Positions 1-10,102 are shown, counted from the stretch's first letter. The stretch: 64,000 bases of DNA from Bartonella elizabethae F9251 = ATCC 49927 (GCF_000518165.1 NZ_JADB01000002.1:124001-188000), one strand, 5' to 3'. Translations and numbers: made by a program. Notes: generated by a model from the letters alone, not told the origin.

Positions 1-76
1 AATTAAAACACATATAGAAACAAATTCTGTATTGAATATAAAATACAAAAGAGAAAAAGACTTCATTAAAAGACCA

Positions 77-373
77 TTACACTAGATTTGTGATAGACGT
101 TTTCAATTTCTCGATCTCTGCTTTACTTTTTTTGAGGGCCTTTTTGCATTTGTGATGGGAAAACCAACGGATCATATTTCCTAATAAAATACCAAAACCA
201 AAGAAAATAAAGAGCCATATAAAGAGGGGAGCATGATAAGTAAAACTTTCAGAATTTGCTCGAAAAGGATCAAGGGTTAACGGAACAACTTGACGATTAG
301 CTACGATAAAAACAATCAAAAACGCTGTGATAATCACACCGATACTTGTTAGAAGAATACGTTTAATGATCAT
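77..373 (-). CDS. lapA: LapA-domain (DUF1049) inner-membrane protein
   Basis: A 98-residue protein with two hydrophobic segments, at about residues 8-26 and 47-66, followed by a basic tail and a short coiled-coil-like end (KAEIEKLKTS). The pattern of two membrane spans plus a charged C-terminus fits the LapA/DUF1049 family, which in enterobacteria helps LapB control LPS synthesis; that role is only family knowledge here. The start at 373 (MIIKRILL) lies 7 bases after the ihfB stop, so the two genes probably form an operon; a longer open frame upstream overlaps ihfB and is rejected. An ihfB-lapA pair is common in Rhizobiales. The family call is fairly sure, the function less so. Confidence 0.8.
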   Translation of the reverse strand: MIIKRILLTSIGVIITAFLIVFIVANRQVVPLTLDPFRANSESFTYHAPLFIWLFIFFGFGILLGNMIRWFSHHKCKKALKKSKAEIEKLKTSITNLV

Positions 374-380
374 AAGTTTC

Positions 381-659
381 TCACTGATTAAGACGGTCGC
401 GTAAATCCTTGCCCGTTTTAAAAAAAGGAATCCATTTTTCTTCAACAGCAACGGCTTCTCCAGTTCGTGGGTTACGTCCATTACGGGCTGAACGGCTTTT
501 TACAGAAAAAGCTCCAAATCCACGAAGTTCAACACGATCGCCATTGGCAAGTGCTGTTGAAATTTCTTCAAAAATAGCGTTTACAATATTCTCCACATCC
601 CGTTGAAAAAGATGCGGGTTATGACGAGCAATAATTTGCACAAGCTCTGATTTAACCAC
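381..659 (-). CDS. ihfB: Integration host factor beta subunit
   Basis: A 92-residue DNA-bending protein of the HU/IHF family. It opens with [17 protein letters not shown], the usual IHF-beta N-terminus, and carries the DNA-intercalating arm RNPRTGE at residues 62-68 and the closing [13 protein letters not shown]. The start is a GTG at 659; the open frame runs on to 776 but the upstream residues are low-complexity and not part of the family. IHF acts as an alpha/beta heterodimer in nucleoid structure, recombination and transcription; the alpha partner is not in this window. It is probably co-transcribed with the LapA-domain gene immediately downstream. Confidence 0.93.
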   Translation of the reverse strand: MVKSELVQIIARHNPHLFQRDVENIVNAIFEEISTALANGDRVELRGFGAFSVKSRSARNGRNPRTGEAVAVEEKWIPFFKTGKDLRDRLNQ

Positions 660-847
660 AATAGCCTCACTTTCACACAAAAAAACTTTCTTATAATTGT
701 GCATTTCATGCATATTACAACATATAAACGGATAAAAGCAAAATAAAACCAAGAAAAAACAAATTTCAAGAAACAAAATTTGAAAATACCTCTTATAAAG
801 GTTATACAGATTAAAAATGCGGAATATTTATAAGAGATTAGGAGAGT

Positions 848-1492
848 ATGTTCGTACACAATCGTAATGAAGTCTTTTCAATGCAATCATCTGTTGGAGA
901 TGTTTTTAAAAAAGCATCTCGGCATTCGCGTCGCATTAGCCACTTAAAAATTTTTTTACCCCTCTTAGCACTAGTTTCAGGGGTGGTTTTCTGCTGGTTT
1001 ACGTTCTTCTTGGTTCCCGTTACGTCTGATCCTATGCCTTTGAATAATGAAGAGAATGGAGTGACGAACTTGACGATGCTCAATCCAAAATTAGAAGGGT
1101 ATACGCGTGCTCATGAACCTTATTGGCTTAAAGCAGAAAAGGCATTTCAAGATCATACGCGCTCTGGAATAATTGGATTACAAAACATTACAGCGAAAGC
1201 ATCTATGGGTCAACAAAGACAGGTTTTTCTTTCAGCACAAGGGGGTATTTACGATAATATTCATGGTTTTTTACAGTTGGATAAACCATTCACCATTACA
1301 ACGAATGATGGAGTGATAGCACAATTTATGTCAGCTAATATTAATTTATCTGAAAGACAGTTAAAAACAAATCAACGTGTTAATATTCAGCGAGCCGGTT
1401 TTCATCTTGTCGCCAATGCCTTAAAAATTCGAGAAAAAGGAAAAAACATGTATTTCCATGGTGGTGTACATTTAGTGCTTGAAAAGCAATGA
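848..1492 (+). CDS. lptC: LPS export ABC transporter periplasmic protein LptC
   Basis: A 214-residue protein with one N-terminal membrane anchor (about residues 34-56) followed by a periplasmic beta-rich domain, as in the LptC/YrbK family. LptC receives LPS from the LptBFG transporter and passes it to LptA. It is followed by lptA and lptB on the same strand, the standard lptC-lptA-lptB order, which supports the call more strongly than sequence alone. The ATG at 848 has a purine-rich AGGAGAG only two bases upstream, which is tight; an internal ATG at 881 (MQSSVGD) is the alternative start and would still keep the membrane anchor. Confidence 0.85.
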   Translation: MFVHNRNEVFSMQSSVGDVFKKASRHSRRISHLKIFLPLLALVSGVVFCWFTFFLVPVTSDPMPLNNEENGVTNLTMLNPKLEGYTRAHEPYWLKAEKAFQDHTRSGIIGLQNITAKASMGQQRQVFLSAQGGIYDNIHGFLQLDKPFTITTNDGVIAQFMSANINLSERQLKTNQRVNIQRAGFHLVANALKIREKGKNMYFHGGVHLVLEKQ

Positions 1493-1579
1493 CGCAATAT
1501 CAAGACGAATCTTTAAGGAATATTTAAAAGAGAATTCATGTGTCTATACAAACAGAAGAATTGCAGAAGAATTGGAAGA

Positions 1580-2179
1580 ATGAAATCATACAAAAGATGG
1601 ATAGGTATGACGTTGGCTTTTAGCATGGGAATGTTAGGAGGAGGAACGGTTTCAGGATATACTGAAGGGACCCATTTGGGAATAAGCCTATCAAATGACA
1701 AAGAACCGGTAGAACTTCATGCAGATTCTTTAGAAATACGTGATAAAGAAGGGATAGCCCTTTTTAAGGGTGATGTTTCAGTGGTGCAAGGTGAACGTCT
1801 TTTACGGGCGGAAAAATTAATTGTTTATTACGATAAAACTCATAAAGGAGCGGATAGAAACAAGGAAAATGCGACGGTATCGTCTGTTTCTTTGTTTGGT
1901 TCGTCGGGTATACAAAAAATGGAAGCCTTAGGAACGGTTTATATAAAAATAGCGACGCAAGTTGCTACGGGAGATAGAGGTGTTTTTGATGGAAAATCAA
2001 AAATGATGAGCTTGACAGGGAATCATGTTGTGTTAACAGATGGTGACAATGTAGCAACGGGATGCAAACTAACGGCAAATATGGAAAGCGGAAAAGCTTT
2101 TTTAGAGGGTTGTGAGACAACTAAGAAAAAAGGTCGCGTTTCTATTATTTTTAAACAAAATCAACAAAATGGCCATTAA
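1580..2179 (+). CDS. lptA: LPS transport periplasmic protein LptA (OstA-like)
   Basis: A 199-residue protein beginning with a signal peptide (MKSYKRWIGMTLAFSMGM, hydrophobic core then GGGTVSG) and continuing with an OstA-like fold: VELHADSLEIRDKEGIALF, then GDVSVVQGERLLRAEKL, typical of the LptA beta-jellyroll that bridges the periplasm for LPS. The ATG at 1580 follows GGAAGA and gives a proper signal peptide; the frame is open from 1538 but that start adds a cysteine-containing basic leader with no family match. It lies 87 bases after lptC and 6 bases before lptB. The protein acts in the periplasm with LptC and the outer-membrane LptDE. Confidence 0.88.
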   Translation: MKSYKRWIGMTLAFSMGMLGGGTVSGYTEGTHLGISLSNDKEPVELHADSLEIRDKEGIALFKGDVSVVQGERLLRAEKLIVYYDKTHKGADRNKENATVSSVSLFGSSGIQKMEALGTVYIKIATQVATGDRGVFDGKSKMMSLTGNHVVLTDGDNVATGCKLTANMESGKAFLEGCETTKKKGRVSIIFKQNQQNGH

Positions 2180-2185
2180 GATTTC

Positions 2186-2980
2186 ATGTTTGGAATCAAA
2201 AGAAAAAAACAAACTGATCAGTATGATTTTACAAGTGAAGCTTCAAAAAAGCGCTTAAAAGGAACCTTGATTGCCAGCCATTTGATTAAAGTTTATCGAG
2301 GAAGACCAACGGTTAATGGTGTTTCTTTTGGCATTCGTACGGGAGAAGCCGTTGGTATTTTAGGTCCCAATGGGGCAGGTAAAACAACTTGTTTTTATAT
2401 GGTTACAGGGCTCATAAAATCTGATGGAGGATCCATTAAGATTGATGGATTTGATATCACACATCTTCCGATGTATCGACGGGCGCGTTTAGGTATTGGA
2501 TATCTTCCCCAAGAAGCTTCTATTTTTCGTGGACTTTCCGTAGAAAATAACATCAAAGCTGTTTTAGAAGTCGTTGAAAAAGATCGCCTTAAACAACGTG
2601 AAGAGCTCGATAGTCTTTTACATGAGTTTAAAATTGATCATTTACGTAAAATGCCTGCTCTTTCGTTATCTGGGGGTGAACGTCGACGACTTGAAATTGC
2701 GCGCGCTTTAGCTTCTCGACCTCATTTTATGTTACTTGATGAACCATTTGCAGGAATTGATCCTATCGCTATTTTTGATATTCAACAGCTTATTCGTCAT
2801 TTAACGAAGCGTGGCATTGGTGTTTTAATAACAGATCATAATGTACGCGAAACATTAGGGCTTGTCGACCGCGCTTATATTATTCATACCGGCAAAGTGT
2901 TGGTTCACGGTCGTCCTCACGATATTATCAACAATGTTGATGTTCGCAGAATTTATTTGGGCAATCAGTTTTCTCTATGA
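2186..2980 (+). CDS. lptB: LPS export ABC transporter ATP-binding protein LptB
   Basis: A 264-residue ABC ATPase. Visible motifs are Walker A GPNGAGKTT (60-68), the signature LSGGERRR (161-168), Walker B FMLLDEP (181-187) and the switch histidine in ITDHNVRE (H218). The stretch ITDHNVRETL and the YLPQEASIFRGLSV loop are characteristic of LptB rather than other ABC ATPases. The family is usually about 240 residues; the extra 25 residues at the N-terminus are basic and seem poorly conserved. It powers LPS extraction from the inner membrane with LptFG, which are not in this window. It follows lptA after 6 bases and so is probably translated from the same message. Confidence 0.95.
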   Translation: MFGIKRKKQTDQYDFTSEASKKRLKGTLIASHLIKVYRGRPTVNGVSFGIRTGEAVGILGPNGAGKTTCFYMVTGLIKSDGGSIKIDGFDITHLPMYRRARLGIGYLPQEASIFRGLSVENNIKAVLEVVEKDRLKQREELDSLLHEFKIDHLRKMPALSLSGGERRRLEIARALASRPHFMLLDEPFAGIDPIAIFDIQQLIRHLTKRGIGVLITDHNVRETLGLVDRAYIIHTGKVLVHGRPHDIINNVDVRRIYLGNQFSL

Positions 2981-4004
2981 TTTTACAGCTTTCATACGTT
3001 TCCATTTAAGTTTAACAAAAAATAACATGGTCGCCACAAACACTATTCTAAGTAATCAAACACATTTCAAAGGAGGTAGATAAGGCTTCACTGTGATTAT
3101 TAATAAATCATGTCATCGATATATTTCTATTACAGAAACAAAGGCAAATTTTTCTTTATTGTAGAATACGATGATAATGTTATTAAAAGCTGTAAATCAA
3201 TAAAAGAATGTGACTTTAGGATAAAGTTTTTTAATTGAGCTGTGCAATAAGTTTTTCTCTGATATTATTGAAAATCTCCTTATTTATGCCAAACTTCTTT
3301 TATGAGTATAACTTAATAAATTTTCATTGAGTGGTGAAAGAGGCTTCCTCACTTAAGATGAGTTTATTATTTTATTGGTTGAGCTTACTCATGATTGTAG
3401 CATAGAAAAGGTGAGAGATATTCATCATACTTTCTCTGTTCCATCAAAGAACATATCGATGATGCTGTTTTGGATATTTTGATTGGAGAATCCATCCGTT
3501 ATATATTGCGTTTATTTAATAGGATTGTCCTGTTTTACTAGTTTGTATGGCGTATTTAAATAGGAGAAAAGCTTTAGGTTCTTGTTATAAGGCTTTGTTT
3601 AAGCTATACAGTGATTTTAAAATTAAAGGTCTATTTTGCTCAATGTGGTTCTCATTCTATTTAAGAGCTCATTTTTAAAGAAAGAAAAAATCTAATGGGG
3701 ATTATGCGTTAACTCTTGTGACAAGTTTAATAAATTTACGAATAATGTCCTTTTCTAGTGTCTTAAGGAAATTAATTTTATGAACAACTTCATTTCTTTT
3801 TTTCTTTTCTCATGCTGTTAATGAGGAGCTAAACACTATTTATTGTTCTGTTAAAAGTGATATGAGACGTATTAAGCCTTCACCTGTTATCAATTAAAAA
3901 ATAAAAACACATGCGATGTTGCGAAAAGTGAAAGAACTTTAAATATCAATACCGTTTATAGGTTTATTGATGAGCATTTGAGCGTGTAAGAGGAAAATTA
4001 AAGG
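2981..4004. other. 1 kb gap between lptB and ptsN, no gene seen
   Basis: AT-rich sequence with stops in all frames. In related Rhizobiales rpoN and hpf usually sit between lptB and ptsN. I looked for sigma-54 and ribosome-hibernation-factor motifs and found nothing convincing. One short stretch just before ptsN (around 3952-3990, reading NTVYRFIDEHLSV) vaguely recalls the hpf C-terminus, but this is far too weak to call. The gap may be the scar of lost genes. Confidence 0.5.
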
Positions 4005-4469
4005 ATGAATTTGAGTGAGTTAATAGCACCGGAAGCAATTATTCCGGCTCTTAAGGCGAATTCGAAAAAACAAGTTCTGCAAATTTTAGCCGAAAAAGCG
4101 TCTCAGCTGACAGGTCTTAGTGAGCATGTAATTTTTGATATTGTTTTGCAACGTGAGAAACTTGGTTCGACGGGGCTGGGTAGTGGTATTGCGATTCCGC
4201 ATGGAAAATTACCTGATATTAATCGGATTATTGGTATATTTGCACGTCTTGAAAGTCCTATTGATTTTGAAGCTCTCGATGATGAGCCTATAGACCTTGT
4301 TTTTCTTCTTTTGGCACCTGAAAATGCTGGCGCAGATCACTTAAAAGCTTTATCACAGATTGCACGTGTTTTGCGTCATGCTGATGTTGTGCAAAAATTA
4401 CGCAATACGCATAATGCTAATGCGCTTTATGCTTTATTGATTCAAACTTCAGAATCAAATGCGGCTTAA
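4005..4469 (+). CDS. ptsN: PTS IIA-like nitrogen regulatory protein PtsN
   Basis: A 154-residue EIIA-Ntr protein. The phosphorylation site is visible as IAIPHGKLP with H66, preceded by REKLGSTGLGSG, the usual PtsN lead-in; DLVFLLLAPENAGADHLKAL is also diagnostic. It receives phosphate from the EI-Ntr/NPr chain and acts as a regulator, in other bacteria of potassium transport, sensor kinases and stringent response. The HPr and HPr kinase genes at 62-63 kb in this window are probably its upstream partners. No sigma-54 gene is visible next to it, so the name PtsN reflects family, not proven nitrogen control. The ATG at 4005 follows AGGAAAATTAAAGG. Confidence 0.94.
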   Translation: MNLSELIAPEAIIPALKANSKKQVLQILAEKASQLTGLSEHVIFDIVLQREKLGSTGLGSGIAIPHGKLPDINRIIGIFARLESPIDFEALDDEPIDLVFLLLAPENAGADHLKALSQIARVLRHADVVQKLRNTHNANALYALLIQTSESNAA

Positions 4470-5165
4470 AAAAGATTATAAGTGTATAAATTGTGATGTA
4501 TACACCATAGAGTTTTAAAATAATATAATTTGTATCTTAAAGGGCTGATGGTAAAAGATAACGTTATGCGATTCGCCATTGAGACAGAATCTAAGGTTTC
4601 TACATTTTATGATTTAATATATTGATAATATTAAGATTATGAAAAGACGATATCAGGACGATATTGAATACGAGGTATGAATACACTATAATAATTGAAA
4701 GGTGGAGTATCTTAAAGACATACATATATTGAATGTGTAAAATTGAGAAGTGGTATTCACAAGGTATGAGGTTCTATGAATTTTTTTGGGGAGTGTAGGG
4801 TTTATTTTCAGAGTTTTTCAGCAGATTGCCTGTGATATAAAGAGTGTGGTTTATTTCTTAGCAGAGTGGTGGTATATTTTCATCTTGTTTTAAAGTCATA
4901 TTGCTTAAAGGTACCGTTTTTTCATAAAAAACGAAAAGGGTGGTGTGAAATTAAAAATATTGTTTTTTAATGTGATTATTGAATAAAAAGTTCATATTTT
5001 GGTAATGACTAAAAGGTCACAATGGAACGTAAAAATATGTTCTGATTATTGTGGAAATATTTCGCTTATTAAAGGAATTAAGATAATTATACATGAGTGT
5101 CGAGGAGTTTTTTTTGAACTTTTCCAATGAAGAGAATCTTGTTAAAGATTAAAGAAGTGAGCTAA
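4470..5165. other. Gap between ptsN and the IalB-like gene
   Basis: About 700 bases with no credible gene. Two short inverted repeats are visible: GTGTATA...TATACAC at 4482-4505 just after ptsN, and CGTTTTTT-CAT-AAAAAACG at 4915-4933. Either could be a weak terminator or a binding site; neither is followed by a clean T-run. The promoter of the IalB-like gene presumably lies in the last 150 bases. Confidence 0.45.
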
Positions 5166-5675
5166 ATGAAGATGTTTGAAAAGACTGTTATTGCTGCATC
5201 TGTAATGGTTCTTATTACAGCTGGGGCAGCATGTGCACAAACGCCAAGCCGTTTAAATCAATTTGAAGCGTGGGGAGTCTATTCTTATAAATCGTCCCAA
5301 AATACGATTTGCTATGTATTATCTATTCCTTTAAAGGCTCTTCCAACGACGGTTAATCATGGTGATAATTTTTTCTTAGTTACCAAGCGTTCTCAATCGC
5401 CTGTTTCGTTTGAACCGCAGTTTATGGCTGGTTATACGCTTCAAGAAGGGTCGAGAGTGACAGTGACCATTGGAGATAAGGATTTTGATTTCTTCACGAA
5501 GGATTCTTCAGCTTGGTTGGCGTCATCAGAGCTAGAAAAGCAGCTTGTTTCTGCTATGCGTGCTGGAAACAATATGACCGTGAAAGCAATATCAAAACGG
5601 GGAACGCACACCACCTATACTTATTCCTTAAAAGGGGTCACTGCTGCATTAAATGCGGCTCAAAAGTGCCATTAA
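5166..5675 (+). CDS. Invasion-associated locus B (IalB) family protein
   Basis: A 169-residue secreted protein with a clear signal peptide (hydrophobic VIAASVMVLITAG, probable cleavage near AACA/Q at residue 24). The mature part has FEAWGVYSYKSSQNTICYVLS near its start, a basic-acidic beta-rich body and a C-terminal cysteine (QKCH), matching the IalB family (PF06776) with two likely disulfide-forming cysteines. IalB proteins of Bartonella and Brucella are periplasmic or outer-membrane proteins; IalB of B. bacilliformis contributes to erythrocyte entry. This copy next to rlmN is probably the generic Rhizobiales paralogue rather than the invasion gene of the ialAB locus. The family is fairly sure, the function unknown. 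Confidence 0.82.
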   Translation: MKMFEKTVIAASVMVLITAGAACAQTPSRLNQFEAWGVYSYKSSQNTICYVLSIPLKALPTTVNHGDNFFLVTKRSQSPVSFEPQFMAGYTLQEGSRVTVTIGDKDFDFFTKDSSAWLASSELEKQLVSAMRAGNNMTVKAISKRGTHTTYTYSLKGVTAALNAAQKCH

Positions 5676-5717
5676 GGTTTTGATAACTTCTAAAATAGTA
5701 ATGTAAATTGGAAAGCA

Positions 5718-6944
5718 ATGGCTGTTTCCTATGATCTTAGACCTGTTGGTTCATGTTTAGCACAAAAAACAGATGATGTGGTGGTACAGGAGAGTTCTAA
5801 GCTCTCTTTAATTGGATTATCGCAAGATGAAATAGTGCAAGCTTTAAAGACACTTGGTGTACCAGAGCGTCAAACGCGTATGCGTGCACGTCAACTTTGG
5901 CATTGGCTTTATGTCCGTGGCGTTTCAAATTTTGATGAAATGCTGAACATTTCTAAAGCAATGCAGGAAACTTTCAAACGTCATTTTTCCATTGCACGTC
6001 CGGAAATTGTTGGAGAACAAATATCAAAGGATGGTACACGTAAATGGCTCTTACGTTTTCCAGCGCGTGGGGCTGGAAGGCCTGTTGAAATTGAAACGGT
6101 TTATATCCCTGAAGAAGGACGTGGGACCTTATGTCTTTCATCGCAAGTAGGGTGTACATTAACCTGCTCTTTTTGTCATACGGGAACGCAGATGCTTGTT
6201 CGCAATCTGACGGCGGAAGAAATTTTGGCACAATTGTTGGTTGCACGTGATTGTTTGGGGGATTTTCCTGATAAGGATACGCCTGATGGGGCAATTGTTC
6301 CTGTTGAAGGGCGCAAAATTACCAATATTGTTATGATGGGAATGGGAGAACCTCTTTATAATTTTGAAGCTGTAAAAAAAGCTTTATTGATTGCTTCTGA
6401 TGGCGATGGGCTTTCTTTATCAAAACGCCGGATTACGCTTTCAACCAGTGGGGTTATTCCTGGAATTATCCGAACTGGCGAAGAAATTGGTGTGATGTTA
6501 GCAATTTCACTCCACGCCGTACACGATACATTAAGGGATATGCTTGTTCCCATCAATAAAAAATATCCGCTTGCTTTGCTTATGGATGCTTGCCGTAATT
6601 ATCCTGGTCTGTCTAATGCAAAACGAATCACATTTGAATATGTTATGCTGAAAGATATCAATGATAGTTTAGATGATGCTAAGCGATTAATACAGTTGCT
6701 AAAAGGTATTCCAGCGAAGATCAATTTAATTCCTTTTAATCCGTGGCCAGGGAGTAATTATCAATGTTCTGATTGGGAGCAAATCGAGCGTTTTGCTGAT
6801 GTTGTTAATCAAGCAGGCTATGCTTCTCCTATTCGGATACCACGTGGACGCGATATTTTAGCGGCGTGTGGACAGCTTAAATCGGCCTCAGAGCGCTTAC
6901 GAAAATCTGAACGTTTGAAACTTGAAAGTGCTATTGGTCATTAG
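5718..6944 (+). CDS. rlmN: Dual-specificity 23S rRNA A2503 / tRNA A37 C2-methyltransferase RlmN
   Basis: A 408-residue radical-SAM enzyme that makes 2-methyladenosine in 23S rRNA and some tRNAs. The iron-sulfur cysteines form C146-xxx-C150-xx-C153 ([12 protein letters not shown]). The two mechanistic cysteines are also present: C139 in TLCLSSQVG and C384 in LAACGQL, matching C118 and C355 of the E. coli enzyme. The N-terminal RNA-binding domain ([14 protein letters not shown]) is intact. It lies 42 bases after the IalB-like gene and may share its transcript. In relatives argG follows, and the argG remnant is indeed found beyond the LysE gene. All key residues are intact, so it should be active. 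Confidence 0.96.
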   Translation: MAVSYDLRPVGSCLAQKTDDVVVQESSKLSLIGLSQDEIVQALKTLGVPERQTRMRARQLWHWLYVRGVSNFDEMLNISKAMQETFKRHFSIARPEIVGEQISKDGTRKWLLRFPARGAGRPVEIETVYIPEEGRGTLCLSSQVGCTLTCSFCHTGTQMLVRNLTAEEILAQLLVARDCLGDFPDKDTPDGAIVPVEGRKITNIVMMGMGEPLYNFEAVKKALLIASDGDGLSLSKRRITLSTSGVIPGIIRTGEEIGVMLAISLHAVHDTLRDMLVPINKKYPLALLMDACRNYPGLSNAKRITFEYVMLKDINDSLDDAKRLIQLLKGIPAKINLIPFNPWPGSNYQCSDWEQIERFADVVNQAGYASPIRIPRGRDILAACGQLKSASERLRKSERLKLESAIGH

Positions 6945-7681
6945 TTAACACAATTTTAGTCTATAAAGCCTGTATTTTTTCCGTAAATCGACGCGTATAA
7001 ACCTCATGGAGTAGTATGTGTAAGACAAGAGATTAAAATGGATCCGTGCGAGACGAAAAGTTCTTACTTTTATAGGTTTAATAAGAGGAAAGAGATTACA
7101 TAAAGTCTGTTTGTGTAATCTCTAAAATGAGGAGGCAGCCTAATTTAGAGGAAAGTCTCAAGAGTCGTTCATTTCCATCTCACACTCTTTACTCAGGCTC
7201 TATGACTTTTAAAAACATCTCTATGATAATAACTTTTAAAGAGTGGAGATATACATTTCTTTATGCTTTTTTTATTGCGTTCTTTAGAAAGATTACGCTT
7301 CACACGAAACGGCATGTCTAAAATATAATAAAGACCATTGTTATTATCCATTAACATGTTTAAAGAAAAACATTTCTTAATGCACTTCCCATATCACGAC
7401 AATGCCTGTGAAAAGCATAACATAAAAGCTTCTATGAAATATATGATACTATTCATACTTTTAGGTTTCAATGTTGTAGAATCTTTCAGAGTTTAAGGTG
7501 ATTCATAAGAAATATTCTTTTCTGAAGTCGTTATTATTTACACGACAACACTCACTTTTCTTGTGCTGTATAAGGGAGAGCTCTTGTTTAATTGAATATA
7601 AACATAACATTTAAAAAGAAAGCGTTTCACAATATCTAGAGTTCCAATTTAAATTAAAAACGATAGATTACACCTTATAAA
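6945..7681. other. Gap between rlmN and the LysE-family gene
   Basis: No convincing gene. A 64-codon frame at 7127-7321 opens right after an inverted repeat, but its product is unlike anything I know and is probably chance. The rest is AT-rich with stops in every frame. The rlmN and LysE-family genes converge here, so at least one terminator is expected; the hairpin at 7091-7123 is the best candidate. Confidence 0.45.
7091..7123. terminator. Inverted repeat downstream of rlmN
   Basis: Perfect 10-base arms AGAGATTACA and TGTAATCTCT separated by 13 bases. It lies about 150 bases after rlmN. There is no T-run after the right arm, so it could be an RNA-stability element or protein-binding site instead of a terminator. 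Confidence 0.35.
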
Positions 7682-8323
7682 TCAATTTTTTGTAACGATA
7701 AGAAGATGGAGAGCAAAGCTAGTAAAGGTCCCTGCAATAAGCCAGTCGAGAAAGCGAATATAAAGAGGGTTTTGTTTAAGAGTTTTGGTCAGTTTATGCG
7801 CTGTAAAAACAACAGAAATTGTAATGGGGAAAGAAATAGGAATATAAGAGAGTCCTAAAAAGAGCAGCTTTTGTGTTGCCATAGGATCATTCTCATTGAT
7901 GAATTGTGGTAAGAATGTTGCATTAAAGAGTATAACTTTAGGATTGAGAAGATTAATTCCAATACCAGCAAGATAGTTACGTTTGGAGCTTTGAGATTTA
8001 GAAGATGTTTGTTCAAAAGAAAATGTTGGTTTTCTCCGTAAAGCTTGGAAAGAAAACCATAAAAGATAAAAGGCCCCGACAATTTTCAGAAGAACAAAAG
8101 TGTGTGGCGCAGCAAAAATAAGCGCTGATAAGCCAAGAGCTACAGCGGTAACCTGAATAGCAAATCCTGTTGCACTTCCCAAGGCGCACATAATTCCAGC
8201 TTTTTTGCTTTGTGTAATTGTTCGCCCTACAGAAAGCATCATATCAGGTCCTGGAATAAGTGCTAAAATCAAAGATGCTAAAGCAAATTGCACAATAATA
8301 GACCACTCCGGTAGAAATGACAC
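7682..8323 (-). CDS. LysE/RhtB family amino-acid exporter
   Basis: A 213-residue membrane protein with about six hydrophobic segments. The N-terminal LALIPGPDMMLSVGRTITQSKKAG is the family signature (PGPD motif), and GIGINLLNPKVILFN is the second conserved stretch. Members export amino acids such as lysine, arginine, threonine or homoserine lactones; the substrate here cannot be told. It stands alone on the minus strand between rlmN and the argG remnant. A LysE-type gene often neighbours argG in relatives, so an arginine link is possible but only a guess. Confidence 0.88.
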   Translation of the reverse strand: MSFLPEWSIIVQFALASLILALIPGPDMMLSVGRTITQSKKAGIMCALGSATGFAIQVTAVALGLSALIFAAPHTFVLLKIVGAFYLLWFSFQALRRKPTFSFEQTSSKSQSSKRNYLAGIGINLLNPKVILFNATFLPQFINENDPMATQKLLFLGLSYIPISFPITISVVFTAHKLTKTLKQNPLYIRFLDWLIAGTFTSFALHLLIVTKN

Positions 8324-8489
8324 GAAAATCTCCTCTTATTTTTAAACCGTGTTTACTATTTACAATCCGATTCGCCTTTATTTACGCTTTTTGAGTCTTT
8401 TTAATGTTGTTTAAAGAGAATTTATTTTCACATTTCTTGCGCTGTTGTGATTTTTGGGAAAAAAAGAGTAACGCGTATAGAACTTTAGA

Positions 8490-9709
8490 GTGAAAAAGTA
8501 ACAAAATATTAGAAATATTGTTTTTGTTTATTCAAGGGAGTGGGTGGATACATCAATTATTCTTAAATAGTTGCAAAGTACGCTAGGCGTTGAAGTTGTA
8601 AATTTTACGGCGGATTTGAGGCAGGGGGAAGAGCTAGAACTTTCTTGTTGTAAAGCTGAAATGCTAGGGTATTAAAAAAATCTATAATGAAGATTTGCAC
8701 GAAGAATTTATGCTTGATTTTGTCTTTCCGATTGTTTCGAGTAAATACCGTTGATGAAGGAATTTATCTTTTAGGGACATTAATCTCACGTCCACTTATT
8801 TCAAAACGCCTTATTGAAATTATTAAGGGAAACAGGGGTAGATGAATTGCTCATGGGGAAACAGGTAAAGGCAATGATCAGGTACGCTTTTCACTTATGC
8901 TTTTAAGTTCTGATATAAAGGGTATTGCCCCAAGGTGTGATTGGGATTTTAAGAAGTCGAGCAGATCTGTTTGAATTTGTCCGTATACATAAAATACCTA
9001 TAGAAAAGAATAAGCAAGGCGAAGCACCTTTTTAAGTGGGAAAAATTTATGTCCTTTTTCATCAGGAGGAAAGATTTTAGAAAATCCAGCACTTCTCTTG
9101 CTCCTGAAGATGTCCACTTGTGTATTTTTTCGCTGAAAGATGCACACGATCAAGAAACCAGAATCATTCTTGGTTTTAAAAAAGGCAATGCTATTTTAAT
9201 CAATGGAAAAAATTTATTGCCTGCAACTTGATTTGCAGAATTAATCATTACGAGCACATAATTGCTATTGGTTGGTTAGATTTGGCACATAATTGCTTTG
9301 TAGGTATGAAGTCGTGGAGTATTTATGAAACACTAGGGGAGGGGATCATCCTTTTAACGGATCAAAGAGCAATAGAATCTTAACACTAAATTATGGTGCA
9401 ACGCATTTGAAAGATGAATTGATGCTCCGTTAAGCAGAACTCATTTATTATAGCTTTTAGTTTTCTTCCGAATGCAAGATGTTGCAGGCAGCGATTGATT
9501 TATCTCAAGAACATATTGAAGATGAAATTACACTAAAGCTCTATAAAGGAAATGTGATTGTTAAAGGGTGTCAAAATCAAAAATAACTTTATTTTAAGTG
9601 CGTTGGTAACTTATCGAGGATAATCAAGGTGCTTATGATCAAAGAGATGCAAACAGGTTTTATTAAATTCAATTTTCTACGTTTGCGTATATTAAGCCGT
9701 ATGTCATAA
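8490..9709 (+). pseudogene. argG: Argininosuccinate synthase pseudogene (argG)
   Basis: The whole length of argG is recognisable but broken many times. A GTG at 8490 begins a reading of KK*QNIRNIVFVYS, like the family start KKWxxxKKVVLAYS. Then come [82 protein letters not shown] and KNKQGEAPF. Further on are [51 protein letters not shown] and a final FIKFNFLRLRILSRMS ending at 9709. Stops include TAA at 8499 and TAG at 8568, and several frameshifts are needed to join the pieces. The catalytic SGGLDTS loop is itself damaged. The cell therefore cannot make arginine from citrulline by this gene. Confidence 0.93.
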
Positions 9710-10102
9710 AGGGTGTAAAGAAAAGAAATAAAAAATCACTTTGACAAGTCTCATGTTGGGGCATTGTTTTTATATGAAACACATCATTTAAATATTTTTT
9801 TATTGGTTTTTAAAGTTTTCTCGTTCACTGTTAGAGGGCTCACTTTTGTGCTGATAAATATGATAAGCAAGCCTCATGATAAGAGCAATGAAAGCTTTGA
9901 CAATCAAAATGAGGCAGTTTTTCTTTATCATGTTCAATGTTTTTTATTTTTCTCAGAACAAAATATGTTTACAGCGAGGGCGGGTTTTTTATTGTGAGTT
10001 AAGAATATCAAGAAATTTACATCTTTTTGCTTGCTATTATTGACGAATAAATTCAAGAACCATACACCCTATTTTGAAAGAGTATAATTTTTAGGATAAA
10101 TA
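9710..10102. other. Gap between the argG remnant and lysS
   Basis: No gene seen. A 77-codon frame at 9764-9997 gives a hydrophobic, phenylalanine-rich product without family features and looks like chance in AT-rich DNA. The lysS promoter must lie here or further upstream. Confidence 0.4.

Noticed and set aside
7127-7321. 64-codon frame after the inverted repeat
   Set aside because: An AGGAGG is inside rather than before it and the product has no family features; likely chance.
9049-9231. 60-codon frame as an independent gene
   Set aside because: It is one in-frame fragment of the argG pseudogene (LAPEDVHLCIFSLKDA ... INGKNLLPAT).
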